From: Opitutaceae bacterium
GTDB lineage: Bacteria; Verrucomicrobiota; Verrucomicrobiia; Opitutales; Opitutaceae
Assembly: GCA_016763045.1 (NCBI GenBank)
Contig: JAESUN010000255.1
Location: forward strand, 1 to 6,397
Direction: 5' to 3'
Length of the DNA stretch: 6,397 nt
Position 1 is the first letter of the stretch. Each line of letters opens with the position of its first letter. Below are positions 1 to 6,360 of this stretch, piece by piece. The position numbers and the translations under genes are program-made. The notes below the pieces were generated by a model, which saw nothing but the letters and a program-made list of their open reading frames with translations, had not been told where the DNA came from and searched no databases.

Positions 1-62
1 GATAGGGCTTCTTTGACTTCCTCCAACTTGAAGGGTTTTATGATGGCAATAATGAGTTTCAT
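1..62 (-). CDS. glnB: P-II nitrogen regulatory protein (GlnB/GlnK family), 5' end only
   Basis: Reading the minus strand from the ATG at 62-60 gives MKLIIAIIKPFKLEEVKEAL, then the first two bases of a likely Ser codon before the window ends. This is the characteristic P-II amino terminus: a first beta strand, the KPFKL turn, then the first helix. P-II proteins are small cytoplasmic trimers that sense 2-oxoglutarate, ATP/ADP and often glutamine, and control nitrogen targets such as the AmtB ammonium channel, glutamine synthetase adenylylation or NtrB. The T-loop with its modifiable Tyr lies outside the window, so GlnB and GlnK cannot be told apart; the symbol is a family label. The ribosome binding site is weak, only a purine run (AAGAAAGA) upstream. 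A sigma-54 promoter match lies about 150 bases upstream, which favours a nitrogen-regulated, GlnK-like role, perhaps with amtB further downstream. Family identity is firm despite the short length. Confidence 0.88.
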   Translation of the reverse strand, partial: MKLIIAIIKPFKLEEVKEAL

Positions 63-204
63 TGAATGGTCTTTCTTTTTTCTTTTATAATGAGATGTAG
101 GGGGTTTATGCCAAAGGCAGAATACTCCTCCTGCCGATGACAGTTAAAGCATAAACTGATGGGAAATGTCACACCGCGCATAAAAAAACTAATCACGCAA
201 TGCG
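63..204 (-). promoter_or_regulatory. Predicted 5' leader of the P-II transcript
   Basis: This stretch lies between the predicted sigma-54 start and the P-II ATG. On the minus strand it contains a possible small hairpin, GGCAG (135-131) pairing with CTGCC (120-116), whose 10-base loop carries GAGGAG, part of a strong AGGAGG ribosome-binding-like sequence with no usable ATG or GTG at the right distance after it. A second weak pairing, CAGTT with AACTG, lies at 141-158. No known riboswitch is recognised. An open frame crosses the region but does not look like a real protein. The leader extent depends on the promoter call. Confidence 0.3.
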
Positions 205-214
205 ACATTGAATA

Positions 215-231
215 AGCATCTGCCATGCCAA
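215..231 (-). promoter_or_regulatory. Sigma-54 (RpoN) -24/-12 promoter for the P-II gene
   Basis: The minus strand reads TTGGCATGGCAGATGCT. Against the usual TTGGCACGGNNNTTGCT it differs at only two positions, and the GG and GC dinucleotides are exactly ten bases apart, as sigma-54 requires. With GC at -13/-12, transcription would start near position 204, leaving a leader of about 140 bases before the P-II ATG. Its location upstream of a P-II gene, a classic target of sigma-54 and NtrC-type activators, supports the call. The presence of rpoN in this genome cannot be seen from here. Confidence 0.75.
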
Positions 232-239
232 TTGAAAAT

Positions 240-277
240 GATTTCGAAATCCCTTTACCATTATCTCGAATAAAGGG
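240..277. promoter_or_regulatory. Candidate activator or operator site: inverted repeat plus palindrome
   Basis: Just upstream of the sigma-54 box there are two adjacent symmetric elements. The first is a perfect 12-base palindrome, GATTTCGAAATC, at 240-251. The second is an inverted repeat with 7-base arms, CCCTTTA at 251-257 and TAAAGGG at 271-277, separated by 13 bases, so the arm centres are 20 bases (about two helical turns) apart. Relative to the predicted start near 204 these centre at roughly -42 and -60. This geometry would suit a dimeric DNA-binding protein. The NtrC consensus is not recognisable, so the factor is unknown. Confidence 0.35.
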
Positions 278-318
278 CTGTTTCCTGCCATCGAAAGAAC
301 AAACCAGGCCGGCCAATC

Positions 319-1901
319 TTAGGTTTTCTCAATCAACGAATCCCCTGTCATTTCTTCAGGCTTGGGGAGTCCCATCAAATCGAGAAGAGTAGGCGCGATG
401 TCAGCTAATCGACCCGATTGCCTCAACGTCAGGTTTTCACAGTCTTTGCCAACGACAAAGAGCTCCACCAGATTCAAGGTATGGGAAGTATGAGGCCCAT
501 CCGTCGAAACATCCCACAGCTGTTCAGCATTTCCATGGTCCGCTGTCACAACAGCCTTCCCTCCGACCTGCTCCAACGCAGCCAGTAAAACCCCAACACA
601 TTCGTCCACGACCTCAACTGCCTTCGTGGTGGCCTCCAGATTCCCCGTGTGGCCCACCATATCTGGATTGGCAAAATTCACGATCAAGAGACCGTATTTA
701 CCCGAAAGGATGGCTTCTTTGGAAACCTCAGTCACTCCATAAGCAGACATTTCCGGCTGCTGATCATAGGTTGGGACTTTGGGACTCGGGACAAGACCGC
801 GATCTTCTTTGGGAAAAGGTTCTTCTCTGTAATCGTTAAAGAAAAAGGTGACATGCGGATATTTCTCCGTCTCAGCACTTCTGAACTGAGCAATCCCTCT
901 TTCACTCACATAACTCGCGAGAATATTCTTCATTTTCTTCGGTTTACGCAAAATAACCTCTACGGGCAGACCCGCTTGGTATTCAGCCATGGTCGCAAAA
1001 AACAAATCGAGTTTCGGCCCACGATCAAAGCCATCAAACTCATCCAAAACAAAAGCTTTGGTAATTTCTCGAGGTCGATCCCCCCGGTAATTATAAAAAA
1101 CCACACTATCACCATCCTGAACCGTGGCTTTAGGATTGCCTTCCTCATCGAGAATCCAAGTCGGCAAAACAAACTCATCCCCCTTACGGCTTTCATCAAT
1201 AGGATTGGCGTAATAGTTTTTGATCGCTTCAACCGCAGAGGAAGCCGTCGCACCCGCTTTCTTTCCCGTCAGACAATCATAGGCCTGCGAAACACGCTCC
1301 CATCGATTATCCCGGTCCATGCTCCAAAAACGCCCACAAACCGTCGCTATTTGCCCAATCCCGATCTCCTCACACTTCGCCTCTAGCGCCTGAATAAAGC
1401 CCAATCCACTCGCGGGACTGGTATCTCGGCCATCTGTAAACGCGTGAATAAAAACTTCATCGGTTAAGCCTTCTTCTTTGGCCATCCGCAAAAAGCCGTA
1501 GAGATGCTCAAGGAGACCGTGAACACCCGCATCTGAAACAATGCCAAAGAAATGCAGCTTACTCCCCTTCTTTTTACATTTTCAACCGCTTTCTTCCAAA
1601 TAGGATTCTCCGTGAGAGACCCTTCCGAAAACGCCTTATTGATCCGCACAATTTCCTGATCCACAATGCGACCCGCACCGATATTATGGTGCCCTACCTC
1701 ACTATTGCCCATCACTCCTGCCGGGACGCCCACATCGATGCCAGAAGCAACGATCTTGGTGGACGAATAACGCTCACGCATCCGGTCTTCGACAGGTTTG
1801 CGGGCGAGATGTACCGCATTGGTCGTATTTTGGCCAGAGTCAGGGTTAGACCCCCAACCATCGCGAATGAGAAGAAGAACAGGTGAGACAGAATCGTTCA
1901 T
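319..1901 (-). pseudogene. gpmI: 2,3-bisphosphoglycerate-independent phosphoglycerate mutase, frameshifted
   Basis: GpmI interconverts 3- and 2-phosphoglycerate in glycolysis and gluconeogenesis through a phosphoserine intermediate and two Mn ions. The gene lies in two frames: the first part is read from the ATG at 1901-1899, the second continues to the TAA at 321-319. Restoring one A in the A5 run (plus-strand 1571-1575) joins them as ...[18 protein letters not shown]... and gives 527 residues, close to the 514 of E. coli. In the repaired protein all key motifs are present: DGWG with metal-binding Asp14, GNSEVGH with the phosphorylated Ser67, DGRD 157-160, [12 protein letters not shown] 190-201, YRGDRPRE 272-279, NPDMVGH (Asp414, His418), TADHGN (Asp455, His456) and PHTSH (His474). 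AGAAGG lies 5 bases before the ATG, a good ribosome site that supports this start. As written, translation would yield a useless 145-residue fragment lacking the second metal site. Intact motifs on both sides suggest a sequencing error or a very recent mutation. Confidence 0.93.
1571..1575 (-). other. gpmI: Frameshift site in gpmI (homopolymer, one base short)
   Basis: The minus strand reads GAA AAT GTA AAA AGA AGG GGA GT. Upstream of this point the mutase motifs are in one frame; downstream, [14 protein letters not shown] and everything after are in the -1 frame. One extra A in the five-A run restores GAA AAT GTA AAA AAG AAG GGG AGT AAG (ENVKKKGSK), which fits the family. In the downstream frame a TGA lies just before the run, which confines the shift to this short stretch. 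Confidence 0.9.
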
Positions 1902-1906
1902 AGTTA

Positions 1907-1912
1907 CCTTCT
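1907..1912 (-). promoter_or_regulatory. Ribosome binding site of gpmI
   Basis: AGAAGG on the minus strand ends 5 bases before the gpmI ATG at 1901. It is the only clear Shine-Dalgarno sequence in front of a gene in this window, and it fixes the gpmI start. Confidence 0.6.
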
Positions 1913-1930
1913 ATTCGGTAATCTCAGACC

Positions 1931-1958
1931 CGAATAATCAAGACCACAATTGCGACAA
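1931..1958 (-). promoter_or_regulatory. Weak candidate sigma-70 promoter for gpmI
   Basis: On the minus strand TTGTCG (1958-1953) and TATTCG (1936-1931) are 16 bases apart, each a partial match to TTGACA and TATAAT. Transcription would begin near 1924, about 23 bases before the ATG. Matches of this quality arise by chance, so this is only the best candidate in a region that should contain a gpmI promoter. Confidence 0.2.
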
Positions 1959-2060
1959 ATTACGATTCCTCCACTTTTTCATTCGTTCCGGTTTCAAACC
2001 CCTCATAAACACAAGCTCAGAGAGACTATTCTCCTCTATAAAAAAGGGCTCCATCTACCC

Positions 2061-2088
2061 TTGACACACAGGGGGCAACCTTCAAGAT
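2061..2088 (+). promoter_or_regulatory. Candidate sigma-70 promoter for the ileS cluster
   Basis: A perfect -35 hexamer TTGACA (2061-2066) is followed after 16 bases by CAAGAT (2083-2088), a three-of-six match to the -10 box. Start would be near 2095, giving a leader under 20 bases. The -35 box is convincing, the -10 box weak, but the placement directly before the first gene of a tight cluster is right. I see no T-box or attenuator before ileS. Confidence 0.4.
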
Positions 2089-2112
2089 GCCACACTTTTC
2101 ATTTTTACCAGT

Positions 2113-4902
2113 ATGGCAAAGGACTTTAAAGATACATTAAACCTGCCAAAAACAGATTTTCCAATGCGTGCAAACCTGGTTTCAAGAGAACCAGAAAGGA
2201 TCGTACACTGGAGTAAGACAAACATCTACGAAAAAGTTCTGCAAAAGAACGCTGAAAAGCCTTCCTTTATCCTCCACGACGGGCCTCCTTTTACCAATGG
2301 AGATATCCACTTGGGGCATATCCTGAATAAGACTCTTAAAGATATCGTTTTACGGTATAAATCCGTCCGAGGATTCTACACACCTTACGTCCCTGGATGG
2401 GATAGCCATGGCCTGCCCATTGAACACGCTGTCTCCAAAGAACTGCGTAAAAAGAAGGTCGATCTCGATAACCTGGAAATAAGGAAAGAATGCCAGGCTT
2501 TTGCCGAAAAATACATCGATATCCAGAAGGAGCAGTTCAAACGACTTGCCATGCTGACAAACTGGGATCCGGAATACCGGACCATCAGCCCTTCTTACGA
2601 GGCAGATATCCTAAGAACTTTCGCCGCCTTTGTTGAACAAGGGATGGTTTATCGCAGTAAAAAACCCGTTTACTGGTCAATCCCCTGCAAAACAGCCCTC
2701 GCGGAAGCTGAGATCGAATATAAAGATCACGTCAGCCCGTCGATCTGGGTCAAATTTAAGATCCCAGAGAGTGCGAAGATTGGAGTTGAAGGGCCTCTCA
2801 GTGCCGTCATTTGGACAACCACTCCTTGGACAATTCCGTCCAATATGGCAATTGCCGTGCATCCTCGCCTCGAGTATTCCATCCTTCGAAGTGGCGAAGA
2901 ATCTTACCTCGTCGCTTCTGCACTGGTCGAGCAATTCACTCAGGATGTCGAAATAGAGCAATACGAGACTGTCAAGACAGTCCTCGGTGCCGAACTTGAG
3001 AACATCGAAGCACGCCATCCGTTCATCGACCGTGCCAGCCCGATTGTACTAGCTGAGTATGTCACCACGGAATCAGGAACGGGCTGTGTCCATACCGCAC
3101 CTGGCCATGGAATGGACGATTACCAAACCGGATTAAAATACGGCCTGGAAATCTATTCTCCATTGGACGACAACGGCTCCTACGTCGATGATGGGCAGAT
3201 CCCAGCTGATCTCGTCGGCATCTCTGTCCTGGAGAAAAAAGGAATTTCACCTGCAAATAAGGTAGTCATCGAAAAACTCGAAGCTGGCGGATCCCTGCTC
3301 AGATTCAAAAAAATCTCCCATAGCTACCCTCATTGCTGGCGTTCGAAAACACCAGTTGTCTTTCGAGCAATGGATCAATTCTTCCTGGATCTCGATAAGA
3401 ACGATTCCCGCAAGAAAGTCCTCGCGGAAATCGAAAAAGTTAACTGGATTCCGAGTTGGGGGAAAAACCGTATCCTCGGTGCTGTTAAAAATCGTCCGGA
3501 CTGGTGTATCTCTCGACAACGGGTCTGGGGTGTGCCTCTGCCCGCCTTCTTCGACGAAGAGAAACAAGCTTATCTGGATACCGACGTTATCAAAGCTCTG
3601 GCAGACAAAATCGAAACCCAAGGTGGAACGAATATCTGGTTCGAGCAATCTGCCGAAGAACTTCTCGACGGAATTGATCTACCGGAAAGCTGGAAAGGCA
3701 AGCAACTCTCTGCCGGAACCGACACCCCGGATGTCTGGTTCGATTCTGGAAGTAGCCACCGTGCCGTTCTCCAGAAACAACCAAACCTTTCATGGCCAGC
3801 TGATCTTTATCTCGAAGGCAGCGACCAACATCGCGGCTGGTTTCAGTCCTCTCTCTGGACTGGTGTCATCGCAGATGGTGCGGCACCCTACAAGACAGTC
3901 CTTACACACGGTTTCGTAGTCGATAAGGACGGGAAAAAGCTCTCTAAGAGTGATGGCGCCAAAACCGCCACCGAATGGATCAACGCCTTCGGAGCAGACA
4001 TTCTTAGACTCTTCATTGCCTCACAGGATTACAAAGGGGACCTCCCTATTTCGGAGAAGTCTATTAAGCATGTTGCGGATAGCTACCGCCTCTTCCGCAA
4101 TACCTTTAGATTTCAGATCTCAAATCTCTATGATTTCGATTTGGAAAAAGACGGACTTCCTATCGATCAACTCGATCCTATCGATCTATGGGCTCTCGCC
4201 AAAACAAACGATCTGATCAAGCAAGTCGAAGCCGCTTACGATACCTACGAGTTTCACCGTGTCTACCAGCTCTGTAACCAATTTTGTTCTGTCACCCTTT
4301 CAGCGGTCTACCATGACATCTTAAAGGATCGACTCTATACACTAGCACCTGATTCACAGCTTCGACGATCCTCTCAGACCGCGATTCACTCCATCTTTAA
4401 TTCGATGGTGCGCATGCTAGGGCCCATACTTGCCTTCACTTGTGACGAAGCGTGGGCTTATGCCTCTGAGAACAAAGATTTCGTCGACGACTGTCTCGTC
4501 CTCCAAGGATGGACAGACGGCGCAAAGATCCCTGCAGACTCCAAAGTCCCCCAGGAGATTGACGACCTGTTGAAATTCAGAAGCCTCGTCTATGAACAAT
4601 TGGAAGTGGCTCGTAAAGCGGGTGAGATCGGGAAGTCCCTTGAAGCATCTGTCTGCTTGAGTGGTTCAGGAGAAAATCCGACCTACCAACTCCTTTCAAA
4701 AAATAATGATCTGTTGGCGGAACTCCTGATCGTTTCTCAGGTCCAGCTTGAGGCTGGCTCTTCCAGCGAAATTACTATTTCTGTTTCCCGAGCAAAGGGC
4801 GATAAATGTCCACGATGCTGGAGAAACTTAAATACCCTAACCGAAAGCGCCGACACTTCTGAGCTTTGCTCAAGATGTGAAGAAGCTATCGCCCATATCT
4901 AA
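2113..4902 (+). CDS. ileS: Isoleucyl-tRNA synthetase
   Basis: Cytoplasmic class I aminoacyl-tRNA synthetase that charges tRNA-Ile and removes mischarged valine. At 929 residues it is full length (E. coli 938). The Rossmann catalytic core carries the signature as HLGH (66-69) after DGPPFTNGD, then GWDSHGLPIE (95-104), WFDSGSS (542-548), EGSDQHRGWF (568-577) and KLSKS (609-613). The inserted editing domain, about 195-395, shows WTTTPWTIPSN (234-244) and GTGCVHTAPGHGMDDY (322-337), so valine editing should be intact. A helical anticodon-binding region runs from about 690 to 850, and the C-terminal zinc site is CPRC (899-902) with CSRC (919-922). This is the ordinary bacterial type, not the eukaryote-like mupirocin-resistant type. 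HLGH and KLSKS are mild variants of HIGH and KMSKS. The start fits the family (MAKDFKDTLNLPKTDFPMR), yet the preceding bases are pyrimidine-rich with no Shine-Dalgarno. It heads a cluster with the next two genes. Confidence 0.98.
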   Translation: MAKDFKDTLNLPKTDFPMRANLVSREPERIVHWSKTNIYEKVLQKNAEKPSFILHDGPPFTNGDIHLGHILNKTLKDIVLRYKSVRGFYTPYVPGWDSHGLPIEHAVSKELRKKKVDLDNLEIRKECQAFAEKYIDIQKEQFKRLAMLTNWDPEYRTISPSYEADILRTFAAFVEQGMVYRSKKPVYWSIPCKTALAEAEIEYKDHVSPSIWVKFKIPESAKIGVEGPLSAVIWTTTPWTIPSNMAIAVHPRLEYSILRSGEESYLVASALVEQFTQDVEIEQYETVKTVLGAELENIEARHPFIDRASPIVLAEYVTTESGTGCVHTAPGHGMDDYQTGLKYGLEIYSPLDDNGSYVDDGQIPADLVGISVLEKKGISPANKVVIEKLEAGGSLLRFKKISHSYPHCWRSKTPVVFRAMDQFFLDLDKNDSRKKVLAEIEKVNWIPSWGKNRILGAVKNRPDWCISRQRVWGVPLPAFFDEEKQAYLDTDVIKALADKIETQGGTNIWFEQSAEELLDGIDLPESWKGKQLSAGTDTPDVWFDSGSSHRAVLQKQPNLSWPADLYLEGSDQHRGWFQSSLWTGVIADGAAPYKTVLTHGFVVDKDGKKLSKSDGAKTATEWINAFGADILRLFIASQDYKGDLPISEKSIKHVADSYRLFRNTFRFQISNLYDFDLEKDGLPIDQLDPIDLWALAKTNDLIKQVEAAYDTYEFHRVYQLCNQFCSVTLSAVYHDILKDRLYTLAPDSQLRRSSQTAIHSIFNSMVRMLGPILAFTCDEAWAYASENKDFVDDCLVLQGWTDGAKIPADSKVPQEIDDLLKFRSLVYEQLEVARKAGEIGKSLEASVCLSGSGENPTYQLLSKNNDLLAELLIVSQVQLEAGSSSEITISVSRAKGDKCPRCWRNLNTLTESADTSELCSRCEEAIAHI

Positions 4903-4928
4903 TTTTTATCCTGTAACTACATATTAAA

Positions 4929-5840
4929 ATGCCGAAAAAAACGACGACCCCAAAAACAAAAAAGGCAACGACAGTAAAAAAAGCGACTCTTGCAAAGAAG
5001 TCAGTCGACAAGAAAACTGTGGCAAAAAAGGTGGAAGAGAAAAAAGCGAGTAAACCCGCCATCTCCAAAAAAGAAGCTCCAGCAAAAAAGGTGGAAGCAA
5101 CGACTCCGGTAAAAAAAGCAAAATCCATTTCCACTCGAAAAACACCTGCCGCTTCGATCGGGTTTTCGCTCTCTGATGTTCGTAAGATAGCCAAAGACAA
5201 CTCGACAAAAGCAAAACCTACTCAAGAGGAAGCTGCGGCAGCTGCTACTGAGCCAGCAGTCGTCAAAGACCCGATCAAGGAAATCCCTGTTATGGAGGCG
5301 CAATCCTATGGAGCCGCTTCACTGGCCGATATCCTCGGGTTTGATCCTAACGCCAACGAAAAGCCGGCTAATGAAGAAGAAAAAGTCAGTAAGCAGTTAC
5401 TGCCCTACTACAAACTCTTGGTTGAGCTGCGCGAACACGTAAACGAAGGCTTAAACTTACACTCTGAAGAAACGCTCAAACGCTCAAGCAAGGATGAATC
5501 GGGCGATCTTTCATCCTACAGCCAACATATGGCAGACACTGGTACGGATACCTTTGACCGTGATTTTGCTCTCAGTCTGGTTTCCAACGAACAGGAAGCT
5601 CTTCACGAAATCGAAGAAGCCATCAAACGTATCTTGGACGGAACCTATGGGATCTGTGAACTGACAGGTAAAGCCATTCGCAAAGAACGCTTGCGCGCCG
5701 TCCCTTTTGCACGATACTCTGTAGAGAGTCAAAGTGAGATGGAAAAATCCATGCCCAAAACAGTCCAAACGGGAGGCGCCTTCGCAGATGCCACCGCTGA
5801 AGACGGAGCAAGGGTCGTAGCAAGTTCAGACGACGAATAA
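4929..5840 (+). CDS. TraR/DksA-family protein with lysine-rich H1-like N-terminus and degenerate zinc finger
   Basis: A 303-residue protein in two parts. Residues 1-73 hold 24 lysines, mostly as ten KK doublets spaced about every five to nine residues among Ala, Thr, Val and Pro, like histone H1 tails; this part is probably disordered and could bind DNA or RNA. A linker of about 75-150 leads to a DksA-like C-terminal domain (about 155-275) with predicted helical hairpin arms and a finger-like motif beginning GTYGICELTGK. DksA proteins bind the RNA polymerase secondary channel and adjust initiation, often with ppGpp. Aligned to the DksA C-x2-C-x17-C-x2-C site, the positions are Cys243, Thr246, Ser264 and Ser267, so three of four zinc ligands are gone although the spacing is exact. 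The coiled-coil tip DxxDxA is replaced by ADTGTDT (202-208). It is much longer than E. coli DksA (151). It lies 26 bases after ileS and 22 before lspA, without a visible Shine-Dalgarno. Family membership is firm; whether it acts on RNA polymerase is inference. Confidence 0.9.
   Translation: MPKKTTTPKTKKATTVKKATLAKKSVDKKTVAKKVEEKKASKPAISKKEAPAKKVEATTPVKKAKSISTRKTPAASIGFSLSDVRKIAKDNSTKAKPTQEEAAAAATEPAVVKDPIKEIPVMEAQSYGAASLADILGFDPNANEKPANEEEKVSKQLLPYYKLLVELREHVNEGLNLHSEETLKRSSKDESGDLSSYSQHMADTGTDTFDRDFALSLVSNEQEALHEIEEAIKRILDGTYGICELTGKAIRKERLRAVPFARYSVESQSEMEKSMPKTVQTGGAFADATAEDGARVVASSDDE
5022..5097 (+). repeat. Two-copy 16-base direct repeat in the lysine-rich tail
   Basis: GCAAAAAAGGTGGAAG occurs exactly at 5022-5037 and 5082-5097, 60 bases apart and in the same frame, encoding AKKVE each time. 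It reflects the internally repetitive lysine-doublet tail and may come from local duplication. It is also a possible site for slippage changing tail length. Confidence 0.7.
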
Positions 5841-5862
5841 TCAGAATGTCCGAAAAGCAAAT

Positions 5863-6360
5863 ATGTGGGAGCGAATAAAAGCGTACCGCTGTCTTTGGTT
5901 GCTTGCGATCGGCGTTGTTGCTGCCGATCAACTTTCGAAGGCATGGATCAATACGAATCTCCCCTTTAATGCTTACTTCCCTCCTCATAACATCCCTGTA
6001 ATTCCGGGGTTTTTCAATATCGTTCACGTCGGTAATACAGGAGCGGCCTGGGGACTCTTTACAGATAAGAGTTATTTCTTGGCTATCCTAGCCGCGGTCA
6101 CACTTCTAGCGATTTTCCTTTTCAGGAAACACCTGTTACTCAAAGAATCTCCGACCCAGATCTGCTTCGGGCTTCTTTGTGGAGGGATTGTAGGAAATCT
6201 AACAGACCGGCTTCTTTACGGGCATGTTATCGATTTTCTCGATTTTCATTTTGGAAGCTATGTCTTCCCATCCTTCAACCTCGCAGATAGCGCCATCTGC
6301 ATCGGCGTTGGGTTTTATCTACTCTATTCCTTAAAAGAGTCGAAAAAAGAATCCAGCTGA
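5863..6360 (+). CDS. lspA: Lipoprotein signal peptidase (signal peptidase II)
   Basis: Inner-membrane aspartyl protease that cleaves the signal peptide from diacylglyceryl-modified prolipoproteins, after Lgt and before Lnt. The 165-residue length is typical. Four hydrophobic segments lie at about 11-28, 70-88, 98-114 and 140-157. Family motifs follow in order: ADQLSK with Asp22, VGNTGAAWGLF (56-66), GNLTDRLLYGHVIDF (111-125) and FNLADSAI (138-145). By comparison with the P. aeruginosa enzyme, the catalytic aspartates are Asp124 (VIDF) and Asp142 (NLAD); both are present, so the enzyme should be active. The ATG at 5863 places a short basic N-terminus before the first membrane segment; no Shine-Dalgarno is visible. 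Only 22 bases separate it from the DksA-like gene, so it is probably the last visible member of the ileS cluster. A neighbouring ileS is a widespread arrangement for lspA. Nothing recognisable, including a terminator, follows in the last 37 bases. Confidence 0.97.
   Translation: MWERIKAYRCLWLLAIGVVAADQLSKAWINTNLPFNAYFPPHNIPVIPGFFNIVHVGNTGAAWGLFTDKSYFLAILAAVTLLAIFLFRKHLLLKESPTQICFGLLCGGIVGNLTDRLLYGHVIDFLDFHFGSYVFPSFNLADSAICIGVGFYLLYSLKESKKESS

Noticed and set aside
307..314. GGCCGGCC palindrome just after the gpmI stop, considered as a terminator
   Set aside because: It is a continuous palindrome with no loop and no following T run.
59..316. Minus-strand 85-codon open frame between gpmI and the P-II gene, with an ATGA overlap at the P-II start
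   Set aside because: The overlap looks like translational coupling, but the predicted protein has no recognisable features, no ribosome site, and spans the sigma-54 promoter and palindromes. It is more likely a chance open frame in a control region.
649..1386. Plus-strand 245-codon open frame opposite gpmI
   Set aside because: It is antisense to a gene with clear catalytic motifs, and its translation has the look of a reverse-frame shadow with no known domain.
1565..1580. Programmed -1 ribosomal frameshifting in gpmI
   Set aside because: A -1 shift would give the correct product, but A AAA AGA is not a proper X XXY YYZ slippery heptamer, the A run is too short for transcriptional slippage, and gpmI is not known to use recoding. 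Artefact or mutation is simpler.
2036..2062. Minus-strand AAGGG-N9-CCCTT followed by a T run, considered as a terminator
   Set aside because: The stem is only five pairs, and it lies upstream of gpmI where no minus-strand gene is ending within the window.
1902..2112. T-box or other leader riboswitch controlling ileS
   Set aside because: No T-box sequence (UGGNACCGCG-like) or stem and terminator pair is visible, and the probable -35 box sits only about 50 bases before the start.
3356..3919. Plus-strand 187-codon frame inside ileS
   Set aside because: It overlaps the IleS catalytic core in another frame and shows no family resemblance.
4886..5303. Several minus-strand frames opposite the lysine-rich tail
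   Set aside because: Their Phe/Leu-rich translations are the reverse of the A-rich lysine codons, not membrane proteins.
5846..5878. Ten-residue open frame (MSEKQICGSE) overlapping the lspA start
   Set aside because: It has no ribosome site, is very short, and is out of frame with the clear lspA start. A coupling role is possible but unsupported.
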